A DNA stretch of 64,000 bases from Siphonodentalium dalli (taxonomy: Eukaryota; Mollusca; Scaphopoda; Gadilida; Siphonodentaliidae): contig CP136066.1 in NCBI GenBank assembly GCA_032622095.1, positions 96,183,319 through 96,247,318 on the forward strand, given 5' to 3'. Shown piece after piece: positions 1 through 10,684 of the stretch. The notes under the pieces are model-generated. The model was not told the DNA's origin. It saw only the letters and a list, made by a program, of their open reading frames with translations, and made no database searches. The stretch's first letter is position 1. The number at the start of each line of letters is the position of its first letter. The position numbers were made by a program, and so were the translations under genes.

Positions 1-165
1 CCAGACATGGGCACTATGGCCCAGTACCCCCCCAGACATGGGCACTATGGCCCATGGGCCATAGTGCCCATGTCTGGGGGTACTGGGCCATAGTGCCCAT
101 TTCTGGGGGGTACTGGGCCATAGTGCCCATGTCTGGGGGGTACTGGGCCATAGTGCCCACCATTA
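1..165. repeat. Mirrored ~33-bp minisatellite (hairpin)
   Basis: A ~33-bp unit containing CCAGACATGGGCACTATGG is repeated. About 1.7 units run in one orientation to a centre at GGCCCATGGGCC (49-60); more than three units then run inverted to about 160. Bases 1-54 and 55-108 form a nearly perfect inverted repeat. The array begins at the window edge, so its full length is unknown. A short ORF across it is a by-product of the repeat. Confidence 0.9.
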
Positions 166-804
166 CTACTACTCCCGCGCTATGTATGTAGCTGTTCCCC
201 CATGCTGCTCTATCACCATACCAAATAACAAACATCTGCCAAGCGGTTGCTGAACAATAATGCAAAATGTTTGTACGGACGTACGTACGGACGGACAGAG
301 ACATCGACTATATACCCGCCGACTTCAAGTCGGGGGCATAATAAAGGGTTATATTATGGTATTACCCTTACATGGAGCTAGGTACTTGAAGTTAATATCA
401 GATCTATAATATACTGTGTAATTTATTAAATATATATTTATATATTACCTCCGTCTACGGAGAGATTGATATAATAATACATTAAATACTGTAAAAGTAA
501 CAAATAGTGTCATGTATAGTACATGTCGCAAGCGTATGGTCTTTGTACAAAGTGAATTTATACATGGTAAGTCATCTCCTAAAAGTTAAATATAAGTTTA
601 AAATATAAATACCAAATGGCACATTCTATTCCAAACATGTTAATTTATGACATAAGAATTTAGATGAAAAGTAAAATAGGTTTTGTAAAATTTGGTCTGA
701 AACCCTGTATGAAAATAATTAAATCCTAGTATCCAACGGAATAGTAGTGGTGAGCCTTAAGTTGTACGATTGGTGTAAATATAAATAAGAAGTTTATATG
801 CAGT
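166..804. other. No gene recognised
   Basis: AT-rich sequence without a coding signal. A short palindrome lies near 317-337 (GACTTCAAGTC). This stretch flanks the LTR-like element that starts at 805. Confidence 0.6.
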
Positions 805-1952
805 TATGGTATTGTTAATTTCGGACTTCACGAGTTTAATATCAGTGCTAATTTTTCGACAATTATTTCATTGTTTATATACATTTGTTTGACTCTACCA
901 GAGGTGTGTTTCGTTTTTATGCTATTCGCGTTAGGTTCGTTTCTTTGTTCTTTGTTAGGTAAGGCTTTCGCGAAATTACAACATTTCTTTGTATTAATCA
1001 GCTGGCTATTCTTATGCAACTTGTTAATTCTTGCCCAAGCATGTGCTCATTAATTACCATTCATCGCACGTATTCTAAGCTTTACTTTTAATAATAACTT
1101 ATTTGTCAAACTGCTAATGCCATTGTGGTGATCGGATATTTTATATGCAAATCTGTTAATCTAATCCCGCGTCGTTAATTCACACCTGTGCATGCTTTGT
1201 ATATAGAGGATCTACAACTCGTCCCCAGTTTATAGCGGAATTTACAAAACGAGTCCAGTAAATTAGGTCTGGACCGAGCCTTTGGCGAGGTCCAGCCCTA
1301 ATTTACTGAACGAGTTTTGTAAATTCCGTTATAAACTGGGGACGAGTTGTAGATTCTATTTATTATATGACCCAAAATCTCGACAACACATACTTAAATT
1401 AAGAAATTGGACGCAAAACTAACATCAGATTCTATAAGGCATGCGATGACGTTTCACGTAACTATGCGTCGTTTGCTCGCGTAAAGAAATAGTTCCAGAT
1501 AAATAAAGACTCTTTGTCGTATTTAGTGCCGTATATTTAATGACATAACTTTTCAAACTCTTCATTCATTATAGTTTGTTGGAAAAATATTGAAGCCATA
1601 GTATTTTGAGACGTAGCGTACGGAATGTAAACAGATGACAAACCGGAAGTCAAAGGTCACCTGGAACTATTTCGTGCTATTAAACGAACGTTTAATATCA
1701 CAATTTATAGAATGGGTTTATTGAATGGAATAAGGGTAGGATCATGTAATAAATAAGAATTTGTAAAACCATGTTATGACACTTTATGTTTTGGAACTCC
1801 ATCGTTCAGTCATTTCACATATTACAACTGGAGATCCAATTGTTTGTGTGCTATACCGGAATGTCCGTATATTTCTATTGTCTATTGTGTAAATAAATGC
1901 TAATTCCCCAGAACGACTACAACTTCTTACTGTACCAAAAACAGCTCTACCA
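805..1952 (+). repeat. 5' LTR-like direct repeat, interrupted
   Basis: Matches 3064-3654 in two blocks, 805-1205 and about 1754-1952. The gap is a foldback insertion. The second block carries AATAAA near 1891, a possible polyadenylation signal. Short ORFs inside it are not credible genes. Confidence 0.75.
1206..1755. mobile_element. Two-module foldback insertion (copy 1)
   Basis: Absent from the downstream LTR, so this is an insertion. Module 1 (about 1206-1356) is a near-perfect hairpin starting GAGGATCTACAACTCG, arms ~70 bp. Module 2 (about 1357-1755) starts TATTTATTATATGAC and ends in its inverse, near ATCATGTAATAAATA. The same order of hairpin then TIR-bounded segment recurs at 59774-60094. 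No transposase is encoded. The target duplication may be only 2-3 bp (TA or ATA). Confidence 0.75.
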
Positions 1953-2026
1953 AAGTGTTGGAGAATTCGGGACAGTGACCTTTTGGCTCGCTGTAATATA
2001 CACGATCCTGGCGGAACTAAAACAAG

Positions 2027-2923
2027 ATGATACCAAACAACATTCTAAACCTTCTGGCGACATTCGATATCGGACAACACAGTTTGAATTTGAGTTTCAA
2101 CACGACCAACGGTAATCTTAACTTAATATTGAATTGGACGAAACCAACATTACCGAAGAACAAATCACCATCGAACAGAGCAAGGGATAAAGCTAGAATG
2201 GATTGTTTTAACGAAAGGAAACAGCGTGGACAGGAGAATGATGCCATAATGTGTGCGGTTTCAACCCAATTGGAGAACATGCCGATTGCGGAGACTGTGA
2301 GTACCCAAACCAGCATATGTTCCAAAACAGATTTCGGTGTTAATGCAATTCCACGTACAATAGAACGCTACTCGCAAACATCCAATTTTACTCAGGACAT
2401 TGGAATAATGGTTTCGCCTTCTGCTACTGTGTCAACTGTTGAAGCTATAATTCCTTCTTTTCCTGCGACTACAATCATCGAAAGTTCAACTGAAACGTCA
2501 CAAACTGATAAAACGCCCTGTTTCATGGCTCGCAGATCTGAAAAACAAGGCCCGGTAGCCGAGAAAGTCCTAAGATCACGGACCTACAATAGCACGCTCC
2601 AATTTTTAGTAAAGTGGGAAGGTGAATCGGTAAAAAGTGCTACATGGTTTAACGGAGACAATCTTGACATCAACGCACATGACTATATCATTGATAACCC
2701 AACTAATATAGCGGGAAAGCAATCATCGAATGGAGCCGGACATCCAGCAACTCTGATATACGGTCCACCAAGGGACCCGGATGAAATATGCAAGGTTCAA
2801 GATATGTACAAGACTTCTGACGGAAAAGATTTATGGACTGTGCAATATTACGATTTGGAGCGTCGTGTAGTGGCAGCCAGCTCTATTCCTAATTTCATTC
2901 AGGAGGAACTAATAGAACACTAA
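2027..2923 (+). CDS. Chromodomain protein of an LTR-like element
   Basis: Intact 298-residue ORF with ATG at 2027. Residues 36-66 form a basic, Ser/Pro/Arg-rich stretch (KSPSNRARDKARMDCF). Residues ~70-165 are Ser/Thr-rich and low in structure. Residues ~177-224 match a chromodomain: a VLRSRTYN start, FLVKWEGE core with Trp196, and ATWF with Trp207. Residues ~251-298 (ICKVQDMYKTSDGKDLW onward) look like a second, divergent chromo or chromo-shadow fold. Chromodomains bind methylated histone tails and, in chromoviruses, guide integration; that is family knowledge, and the role here is inferred. The gene is the only one between the two LTR-like repeats. It could be a retained Gypsy fragment or a captured host gene. 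Confidence 0.7.
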   Translation: MIPNNILNLLATFDIGQHSLNLSFNTTNGNLNLILNWTKPTLPKNKSPSNRARDKARMDCFNERKQRGQENDAIMCAVSTQLENMPIAETVSTQTSICSKTDFGVNAIPRTIERYSQTSNFTQDIGIMVSPSATVSTVEAIIPSFPATTIIESSTETSQTDKTPCFMARRSEKQGPVAEKVLRSRTYNSTLQFLVKWEGESVKSATWFNGDNLDINAHDYIIDNPTNIAGKQSSNGAGHPATLIYGPPRDPDEICKVQDMYKTSDGKDLWTVQYYDLERRVVAASSIPNFIQEELIEH

Positions 2924-3049
2924 ACTATTCCGGACCACTGAAATATGTATCCAACTCGGCAGAATATTACAAAAAAAACAAAACAGCGATAACTTTGGAT
3001 TATAACCATTTCCTGGTTCATAACGAAATTGCAGGAGCAATTTCATCCC

Positions 3050-3063
3050 GAAGAAGAAGGTAC
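3050..3063 (+). other. Polypurine tract before 3' LTR
   Basis: GAAGAAGAAGG lies immediately upstream of the second LTR-like repeat, as expected for the plus-strand primer of an LTR retrotransposon. Confidence 0.55.
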
Positions 3064-3656
3064 TATGGTATTGTTAATTTCGGACTTCACGAGTTTAATA
3101 TCAGTGCTAATTTTTCGACAATTATTTCATTGTTTATCTACATTTGTTTGACTCTACCAGAGGTGTGTTTTGTTTCTATGCAATTCGCGTTAGGTTCGTT
3201 TCTTTGTTCTTTGTTAGATTAGGCTTTCGCGAAATTACAACATTTCTTTGTATTAATCAGCTGGCTATTCTTATGCAACTTGTTAATTATTGCCCAAGCA
3301 TGTGCTCATTAATTACCATTCATCGCACGTATTCTAAGCTTTACTTTTAATAATAACTTATTTGTCAAACTGCTAATGCCATTGTGGTGATCGGATATTT
3401 TATATGCAAATCTGTTAATCTAATCCCGCGTCGTTAATTCACACCTGTGCATGCTTTGTATATAAGAATTTGTAAAACCATAATATGACACTTTATGTTT
3501 TGGAACTCCATCGTTCAGTCATTTCACATATTACAACTGGAGATCCAATTGTTTGTGTGCTATACCGGAATGTCCGTATATTTCTATTGTGTAAATAAAT
3601 GCTAATTCCCCAGAACGACTACAACTTCTTACTGTACCAAAAACAGCTCTGCCATA
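3064..3656 (+). repeat. 3' LTR-like direct repeat
   Basis: Uninterrupted 593-bp copy of the 5' repeat at about 97% identity by eye. Lacking the insertion at 1206-1755, it defines the empty site of that insertion. AATAAA is near 3595. Confidence 0.75.
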
Positions 3657-5599
3657 CAGTGACTGTGAGCAGTAGTAGAGGCATTACTAGGGTTACTCCC
3701 ATGGGCGTAGTTATTTTTACGAATATTACTCCAAATTGAACACATATATTGTCATTCTTATGTATATAAATTAAATGCAATGGCTCTCGATGGTGGAATA
3801 ATTTGCGTTAGATTTTCGCCGATAGTTGCGTCCCGAATCTGGATGTAAATGTTTACAATTTAGCGTACTGCAGACGATGTTTTCAATGGAGTGGTATGGT
3901 CGATTTCTTATAATTTTTTGGCGATGTTAGTAGAATGCTACATCCCCGGTTTGGCACAGCGCCTGAGTACTAACTTATAAGTTTCACGCACCCGAACAAG
4001 TCCATAATATGTCTTTAATTATAAACACTCTTTATGAAAAGTCGTCGCTTTGGTTTTATCAAAACATATATGCAACATTGTCGTTCAACTTAGCAGTTTG
4101 TTAATTAACAGGCTTTTATCATATGTGTCAACATTTTGAAGCAGATCATATTGCATTAACAACATTTATGTATATGGCTTCGACGTGTATGTCTCGGATT
4201 GAAATTACAGCCTATTTTGTGCATGGTGAGAAGTAATGTTCCTATTAGAGTAATATAAATAAAGAGCGTTTCGTGTTAGTATTACATGCATGTTGGCAAT
4301 TAATAAAGAGCGTTAAGTTCGCTCATTTCGCCGCGATATATTGCATGTTTGAACCATTGTTGGGATATATTCGGTCTCCCTGTTTCCACAGCTAGTACAT
4401 AATGCAGACGAGCAGTGATATATACATAATTTATTCGCGCCATTTAATATCGTGAGGACACATGCCTTTATAGTTAACACTGATGATGTAGAGTATTCGT
4501 TATAGCTCCAGTCCCTAAACGACTGAGTAAAAAACAACTGAATGGCTATAGGCCAGGATACTAGGGCATATGAAGCCACATCAAACGCCAGCAAAGGATC
4601 AATTCCCACAAGGAGTAACAATAACCCCATGGAAAACAGTGGAAAGAGAAAAAACCCAGAGTAGGAATAGGAACTGGAGGCGGTGTGGAATACTTGAATG
4701 ACATGAAAGTTTAATTATCATCCTGTTTATAATAGAAATGTCCTGGTATTTATTCACTCACCGCGCAAAAAGGAATGAGCTTTGTGGTTTAAAAATTGAC
4801 AAATAGAACAGAGTAAAGTAATTTGCGCAGCCAGTAGAGAATGTGGAGGGTGGACGAACAGCGAAATGGGCATAAGTATATATATGAACTTACGACATGT
4901 ACCCAGGTCCCTACAGCAAATCCATAGCACCATGTTTAAATAGTATATCATCAGTCCAGGCCACTGTCTAGGACATGGACAAAGTAGCTAGGACGCATCA
5001 ATGGATGCAGTTCAATATATATAGATCAAGAGCCAATATAACTATGGGTTGGTAAATAGGAAATGGGCACCGGTTACTAAATGTAGTTCATGGTATCTCA
5101 GTCTGAAATATATAGGTCATGCTCCTGTGACTTTTAAAGGACCCATACCCATGTATTGACATATATGTAGTTATGACACGGATAGGAAGGACACATCGTT
5201 AGTTCCTACCGTATAGCAAATATTATTCCGGATGCTACCACACTGTGATAGAGTATTCCTCGTGGACGCCATGGTCAAATGTAGTGCGAATGTCGGATTC
5301 CAGGGGAGAGGGGTAGTATCGACATAAATGTGGATCAGTATTTTTACAATTCTCTTTAAAATGTATTCCAACAGTTTGTGACAGGTACAATCATAAACTT
5401 CATATATTTCCTCCTGATGAAATAACTAAATTGTCGGTCAGTTGTAAGTATATTTACAATGGTTCAACAATCTGACACAGGGACATTTTTGCATCAGTAC
5501 ACAATACAACAACCTTTAGTGGTGCCTTATTTGTCAATATAAGCACACTATGGCATATTATGAAACAGTGATATCAGTTAAATTGCCAGAAACTCATAG
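3657..5599. other. No gene recognised
   Basis: AT-rich DNA with only short, unconvincing ORFs. The motif AATAAAGAGCGTT occurs twice (4258-4270 and 4302-4314); a similar pair is at 46062-46116. The 105-residue minus ORF 4313-4630 starts with a hydrophobic stretch but matches nothing I recognise. Confidence 0.5.
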
Positions 5600-6490
5600 A
5601 GATGGTACGTTTTAAATGATCGGTATGTCCCTCGCAACAATTACACCACCCCTAAGTAACACAGACAGTAACTTTACTGTCATGTCCACACTAACAACAA
5701 CTACTATAATTGTTTTCATTATAAAAAATGTTACATGACGTAGTTTAGTTTGCAACAACTACCACAATATCAGTCAAATGTGCATTTTTCGATTTCGGGT
5801 ATGTCCCTTGCAACCGTTACCACTCCTGTAACTAAGAAATATATAGTAATTTTTCAGTCGAATCCGATAACAGCAACTATTTCAATTGTTTCACAATAAA
5901 ACGACAATGACGTAGTTTATTAGAACTATCATAATATCAGTCAGATGTGCATTTGTCGATTTCGGTTATGTCCCTAGCAACCACTACAATATGGTAATAT
6001 TTCAGTCAGATCCACACTAACAACAACTGATATTGTTATTTTCACCATAAAAATGCTACATGACATAGTTTAGTCTGTTAAACCTGACATAATATCAGTT
6101 ATATTTGTATTTTTCGATTTCGGGTATGTCCCCCAGCAACGGTTACCACTCATGTAACTGAGAAATATATAGTATTTTTTCAGTCGAATCCACATTAACA
6201 ACAACTATTACAATTGTTTCACAATGAAACGATAATGATGTAGTTTAATTAGTTTGTTAAAAACTACCATAATATCAGTAAGATGTGAATTTTTCTATTT
6301 CGGGTATGTCCCTAGCAACCATTACCACCCATGTAAGTAAGAAATATGGTAATATTTCAGTCAGATCCACACTAACAACAACTTATATTGTTATTTTCAC
6401 CATAAAAATGCTACATGACGTAGTTTAGTCTGTTAAACTAGCCTTAATCTCAGACATATTTGTATTTCTTTGATGTCGCTTAGTTGCCTA
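5600..6490. repeat. ~167-bp satellite with alternating monomer types
   Basis: About 5.5 diverged monomers of 158-180 bp, marked by TATGTCCCTxGCAACC at about 5624, 5800, 5967, 6125, 6305 and a weaker one near 6473. Monomers at 5801 and 6126 share AAATATATAGTA and CAGTCGAATCC, whereas those at 5968 and 6306 share AATATGGTAATATTTCAGTC. This gives an A-B-A-B pattern with a ~330-bp higher-order period. Confidence 0.85.
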
Positions 6491-7719
6491 GTAACCATTG
6501 CTAAGGAAGGACCTGCCGCCATGTCTACACATCTGAAAATTATCAATATATATGTATATTGTTTAAGGAACATAGGTACCAAGTTTATGGTTTTGTCACC
6601 ATTTGCACAATTGTTACACCAAATGTCTGGACTATTGTGTGGTATTTTTTGCCTTTCAGACACCCGAAGCGATGGTGTATGTTTTAGAGGGTAGTGTTAA
6701 GTTTTTTTGCAATAAAATCTTAAGGGTGGTGATGTTCCGATATATCTTTTGACGTTTTCTAATTAGCCTCTGTTCGAGTATAATGGTTCATTCTCAACTC
6801 ATTGTCGTCTGAATATCTTTACTCGCCCTCTTTTATGGGGAAATTTTTGAATCATCAGGCGATTTCTATGTTCTATTCGGTAATAATGTCATCACAATCA
6901 CGGAACATCGACTGATAGTAAGCTCTAGCATCAATCGCACATATATAGCGACACCTGCTACACGAAAGACGGGTATGTGAGAAGATTGAGTCCATAAATA
7001 AGTCTACATATGACTACATTCGCATATGGCATGATGGAATTTCGTCAGAATTTGAACCATTCCGAAAAATCATGATATCTCAAAAAGTTCAACTCGGATT
7101 TAGGGGACTTTTGACATGTTGTTCATAAATATGTTCTTATGAATCCGTGATTTTCCCCGATTTTTTTCCCTAGTGAACCCTAATGTTCCTGGACTATGAA
7201 GTTTATATGAAATTCCACTTAACAACAAAAAGAAGTATACAACATGACCCCACATCAAGTTTTACCTCAGTACATATATCGTGAGATATCAATAAGTATA
7301 TTGTTTGCGTCCCAGATTTGAACAAGGTCTTGGCGACATAAGAACTAAATAGACAGACTCTTACATTATGTTTGTCCAACTGGCTTACCGGAACTAGGGT
7401 TTAGTTGTAGAAATAACACGGGTACATCAATTTTATTGAATTGATGGAGGGTGTGTTGTATTCATTGAAAACAATGTGCAATTTGTTTTTGAAATATGAT
7501 TGTCCCTCTCCTCATCCTGAAATCCAAAAATTGACGATGGCACAATAATTAGAGAGAACTTATCGAGTTCGGCGAAGCAGTAGTCGCTAAGTTCCACGAT
7601 CACAAGGCGCGTGATCGATATATGCATGGACCTGAATTATTGTTTTCTACGACTATTACTAAACCAATCAAAGATACAGGCCTGTTTGTTTTATCACATG
7701 ACTTGACTTGAAACGTATT
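6491..7719. other. No gene recognised
   Basis: AT-rich DNA between the satellite and the 7-kb duplication. Small ORFs at 6433-6694 and 7433-7627 show no family features. Confidence 0.5.
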
Positions 7720-8023
7720 TTATTTGCATATAATACAAAAGGGATCGGGGCACAAGTATTTTCAACTTATGAAGCCCCTCTCCCAATTCAATCGATTTAG
7801 ATACAAAATGTTTACAAGATGACAGCTGAACATATTTACATGCAAGATTTTGTGATTTTATGGTGATTGGTGTAGTGCCTTCCAGAGCATATTGCTATAT
7901 ATGGGTTATGAATGATTTGATAGCTATAACATTTGGTGGGGTTTATGTGATTTTTCGTTCGTCTTAACTGATGTTGGAGCAGGGTTTTGTCAAAGGGGTA
8001 TTTTCTTCATATATAAATAAACA

Positions 8024-8050
8024 TACATATACATACACACATACATATAC

Positions 8051-8105
<55 letters not shown>

Positions 8106-8236
8106 CATATATACACACACATATACACACATACATACATACATACATATACACGCATATACATATATACATACACATATACATAGATATACACATACAC
8201 ACCCTCATACATATACATACACACATATATATACAT
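8024..8236. repeat. (TA/CATA)n microsatellite
   Basis: Runs of ATATAC, ACATAC and ATAT. In LINE orientation it lies ~200 bp after the RT stop codon and may be the simple-repeat tail of the LINE. ORFs across it encode Tyr/Ile/Val strings and are artefacts. The copy at 17937-18149 has a different repeat length. Confidence 0.85.
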
Positions 8237-8437
8237 ATGTTAATCAAGTGTTGGTCAGCTACTCTGGAAGACAGTACATACGGTAGATCAAAATTACAGA
8301 GAACTGGTGATTGAGTGGGGGAGTAGGTCCATAAGTGGGAAGCCAGTAGATTACTAAACTGCGTAGTTCATATATTTACCGGTGTATATACTAAGGCAAT
8401 TTGAAGTCCTTCCTTGAGGATATATTTTGTTTTAAAT

Positions 8438-10615
8438 TCAGTTATCGAAACGCTTTGTTGCTACAATATATTGCTGAATTATATCGAACAGTTTCTTATT
8501 ACTTTTGGACGAGATATATGGTATTCCGAACAGAACTTCGTTAATGTCGAGAATTTGAAGGCTCTCGCGGGTCAATTTATCAGCGAGGACGGCTCGCTCA
8601 GATTGATACAAGGGGCAACTAAAGAAATAATGAAAGGCGTCTTCGGATGGATTTCCACAGAAGCACACAGGGCTGTCGGAGATATAATTATTAAACATAT
8701 CAGAGCGGAGTTCACTACATCTATTTCGGATGCGACAGTGTAGGATACTGTTTTTTCGTTGTCCTGTGTAGAAGTACAAAGGAGGGGCAGGTGAGGGGTC
8801 CAATAGTTGCAAATTAGTTTTAAGTATAGAGAATTGGCCAACGTCAGTGATTATTTTGGGAAGTTTATTCCACTCAGTGGTTGCCGACGGGAAAAAAGAC
8901 TTTTTGTAATGTTCTGTATTACAGAAATATGAATAAAATTTGCCGGGTCGCCTCAAGTTGTAACCCGACACCTCGTTTGCCCTAGGGGGAAGTGTAGATG
9001 CTAGATAAGATGGGGCTTGTTCGTTTACTATTTTATAGACTAGTTGCAGTTTGTGTATCTGTCGCCTTCTATCGAGAGAAGGCCACCCCACTTCCTGCAG
9101 AACTGTGTTATTAGATGCAGAGCGAGTGATGCCACTGACAATCCGCCCAGCTTCAATGTGTAGTCGATCGAACTTATCCAGGAGATATTGCGGTGCGCTG
9201 TCCCACACTACGTCTGAGTAATCAAATAGGGGTAGTATATACGTTTTATAGATAATTTCAATTATTTTTCTGTCAAGTTGGTACTTCAGGCGCCTTAGTT
9301 GAGCTAGTCGAGATGCAATTCGATTTACCAGGCCGTCGATATGGGCATTCCAATTGAGGTTTGACTGTAGTTCCAGACCAAGGTGTTTATGCGTGTCAAC
9401 AAACGATATTGTTTCATCGGCGAACTTAAGTTCTGGGTGTTTTGTTTTCGGGGTCATTAATGAGTAGAAAATTCCAACCGTTTTTGTCGGGTTAAAGCTG
9501 ACCAACCATTTTCGGGACCATGTCGATATTTTTTCAATAGCACTATTCATAGCGGTTTCTAATAATTTTATGTCATAATGGCTGTTCGTAATGCAAGTGT
9601 CATCGGCATACATTCTAGTATCAGATTCTATATTTTCGGCTAAGTCATTGATATAAACAAGGAACAGGAAAGGTCCAAGGATCGAACCCTGTGGCACACC
9701 GGAAGGGATGACCTCATATTCGGAATAAGCATCATTGACTAATACTCTTTGTTTTCTATTTTTTAAGTAGTCTTCGAGCCAATGTAATGTGTTTCCTTCT
9801 AAACCATAAGCGCTCAACTTATGAATCAGTCCCCTGTGCCAAACTCTTTCGAATGCTTTAGAGATATCGCAAAATATAGAACAAGTAAATAAACCTTTAT
9901 CAAGGGATTGACACAGGTTATGATATAAATCTACTAACTGATATGTTGTGTTATGACCTTGGAGAAAACCCGATTGATGGAAGTACAGGAGTTTGTTTTC
10001 AATAACGAATTCGCTCATCTGTTTAAGAATCACTTTCTCGAAAATTTTGGCGAGGCACGGTAAAAGGGAAATTGGACGATAGTTTTTCGAATCAGCAGGA
10101 TCATCTTTCTTGAAAATAGGAATGACGTTTGCAAACTTCCATGCTGCAGGGAATTTCGATGTGTTAATTGATTTTCTAAAAATAAGAACCAGTGGGCGTG
10201 CAATAGATTTTGCTGTATCGCGGAGCATTCTAACACTTATCCCGTCATGTCCATGGGCTTTGTTTAGCTTGAATGATTTGATAGCCGATTCTACGTCGGT
10301 TTCTGTAAAAACAAAATTTGGCATTATTTTTTTGCAACGCTTCGGAAAGATTGTGATGCTATGTTTGGAGTCATTAATGGTTGAATTTGCAATGAAGCTC
10401 TTGTTTAATATTACTGCTTTTTCAGCATCACTAGTTGCATATGAGTGGCCGTTTGCTGTTATGCTGCCTGTGGAGCTATATAGTGGAGGGATAGTCTTAG
10501 ATCTTTTCTTATTCAGGAGGTAGTTTATTATTCTCCAGAAGTCTCTCGGGTTGGAGGATTCTCTTATTCGCTCTTCCAAATTTTCGTCGAATTTGATTTT
10601 CGCATGTTTTTTCAT
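8438..10615 (-). CDS. LINE reverse transcriptase (ORF2, 3' part), copy 1
   Basis: 725 residues from the first Met. Residues ~100-400 hold the RT: KNYRPISLLP (~178-187), FCDISKAFERVWH (~248-260, catalytic Asp), GVPQGSILGPFLF (~306-318) and MYADD (~335-339, catalytic Asp pair). A Cys/His cluster (CFCG...HYFFSCPLY, ~655-680) near the C terminus is typical of invertebrate LINEs. RT copies the element RNA into nicked chromosomal DNA. The ORF is in the same frame as the endonuclease ORF upstream; only a TAA (10685-10687) and 23 open codons separate them, so this is one ORF2 broken by a single nonsense codon. Confidence 0.92.
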   Translation of the reverse strand: MKKHAKIKFDENLEERIRESSNPRDFWRIINYLLNKKRSKTIPPLYSSTGSITANGHSYATSDAEKAVILNKSFIANSTINDSKHSITIFPKRCKKIMPNFVFTETDVESAIKSFKLNKAHGHDGISVRMLRDTAKSIARPLVLIFRKSINTSKFPAAWKFANVIPIFKKDDPADSKNYRPISLLPCLAKIFEKVILKQMSEFVIENKLLYFHQSGFLQGHNTTYQLVDLYHNLCQSLDKGLFTCSIFCDISKAFERVWHRGLIHKLSAYGLEGNTLHWLEDYLKNRKQRVLVNDAYSEYEVIPSGVPQGSILGPFLFLVYINDLAENIESDTRMYADDTCITNSHYDIKLLETAMNSAIEKISTWSRKWLVSFNPTKTVGIFYSLMTPKTKHPELKFADETISFVDTHKHLGLELQSNLNWNAHIDGLVNRIASRLAQLRRLKYQLDRKIIEIIYKTYILPLFDYSDVVWDSAPQYLLDKFDRLHIEAGRIVSGITRSASNNTVLQEVGWPSLDRRRQIHKLQLVYKIVNEQAPSYLASTLPPRANEVSGYNLRRPGKFYSYFCNTEHYKKSFFPSATTEWNKLPKIITDVGQFSILKTNLQLLDPSPAPPLYFYTGQRKNSILHCRIRNRCSELRSDMFNNYISDSPVCFCGNPSEDAFHYFFSCPLYQSERAVLADKLTRESLQILDINEVLFGIPYISSKSNKKLFDIIQQYIVATKRFDN

Positions 10616-10684
10616 GTTGTTAATTTTATTTCGGATATTTTTGAACTCTCTCCATAATATCGGTTTGTTAGTTTTCAGCGCTTT

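Larger units (their letters stand above)
805..3656 (+). mobile_element. Short LTR retrotransposon-like unit with a chromodomain ORF
   Basis: Two direct repeats (805-1952 and 3064-3656) bracket one ORF. The repeats are near-identical except that the first contains a ~550-bp insertion. They begin TATGG and the downstream copy ends CCATA. CAGT occurs just before the first copy (801-804) and just after the second (3657-3660), a possible 4-bp target duplication. A purine-rich tract (3050-3060) sits directly before the second repeat, as a polypurine tract should. No gag, protease, RT or integrase is present, so the unit is non-autonomous. It resembles TRIM/LARD-type elements but carries a protein gene. 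The primer-binding site is not certain. Confidence 0.7.

Noticed and set aside
828-1053. Short ORFs inside the LTR-like repeats
   Set aside because: Not kept in length between the two repeat copies; they are non-coding LTR sequence.
4313-4630. 105-residue minus-strand ORF with a hydrophobic start
   Set aside because: No domain, no splice or expression signal, and a length expected by chance in this much DNA.
7964-8247. Overlapping ORFs on both strands with Tyr/Ile/Val or Thr/His/Tyr strings
   Set aside because: They arise from the (CATA)n microsatellite; the same occurs at 17888-18199.
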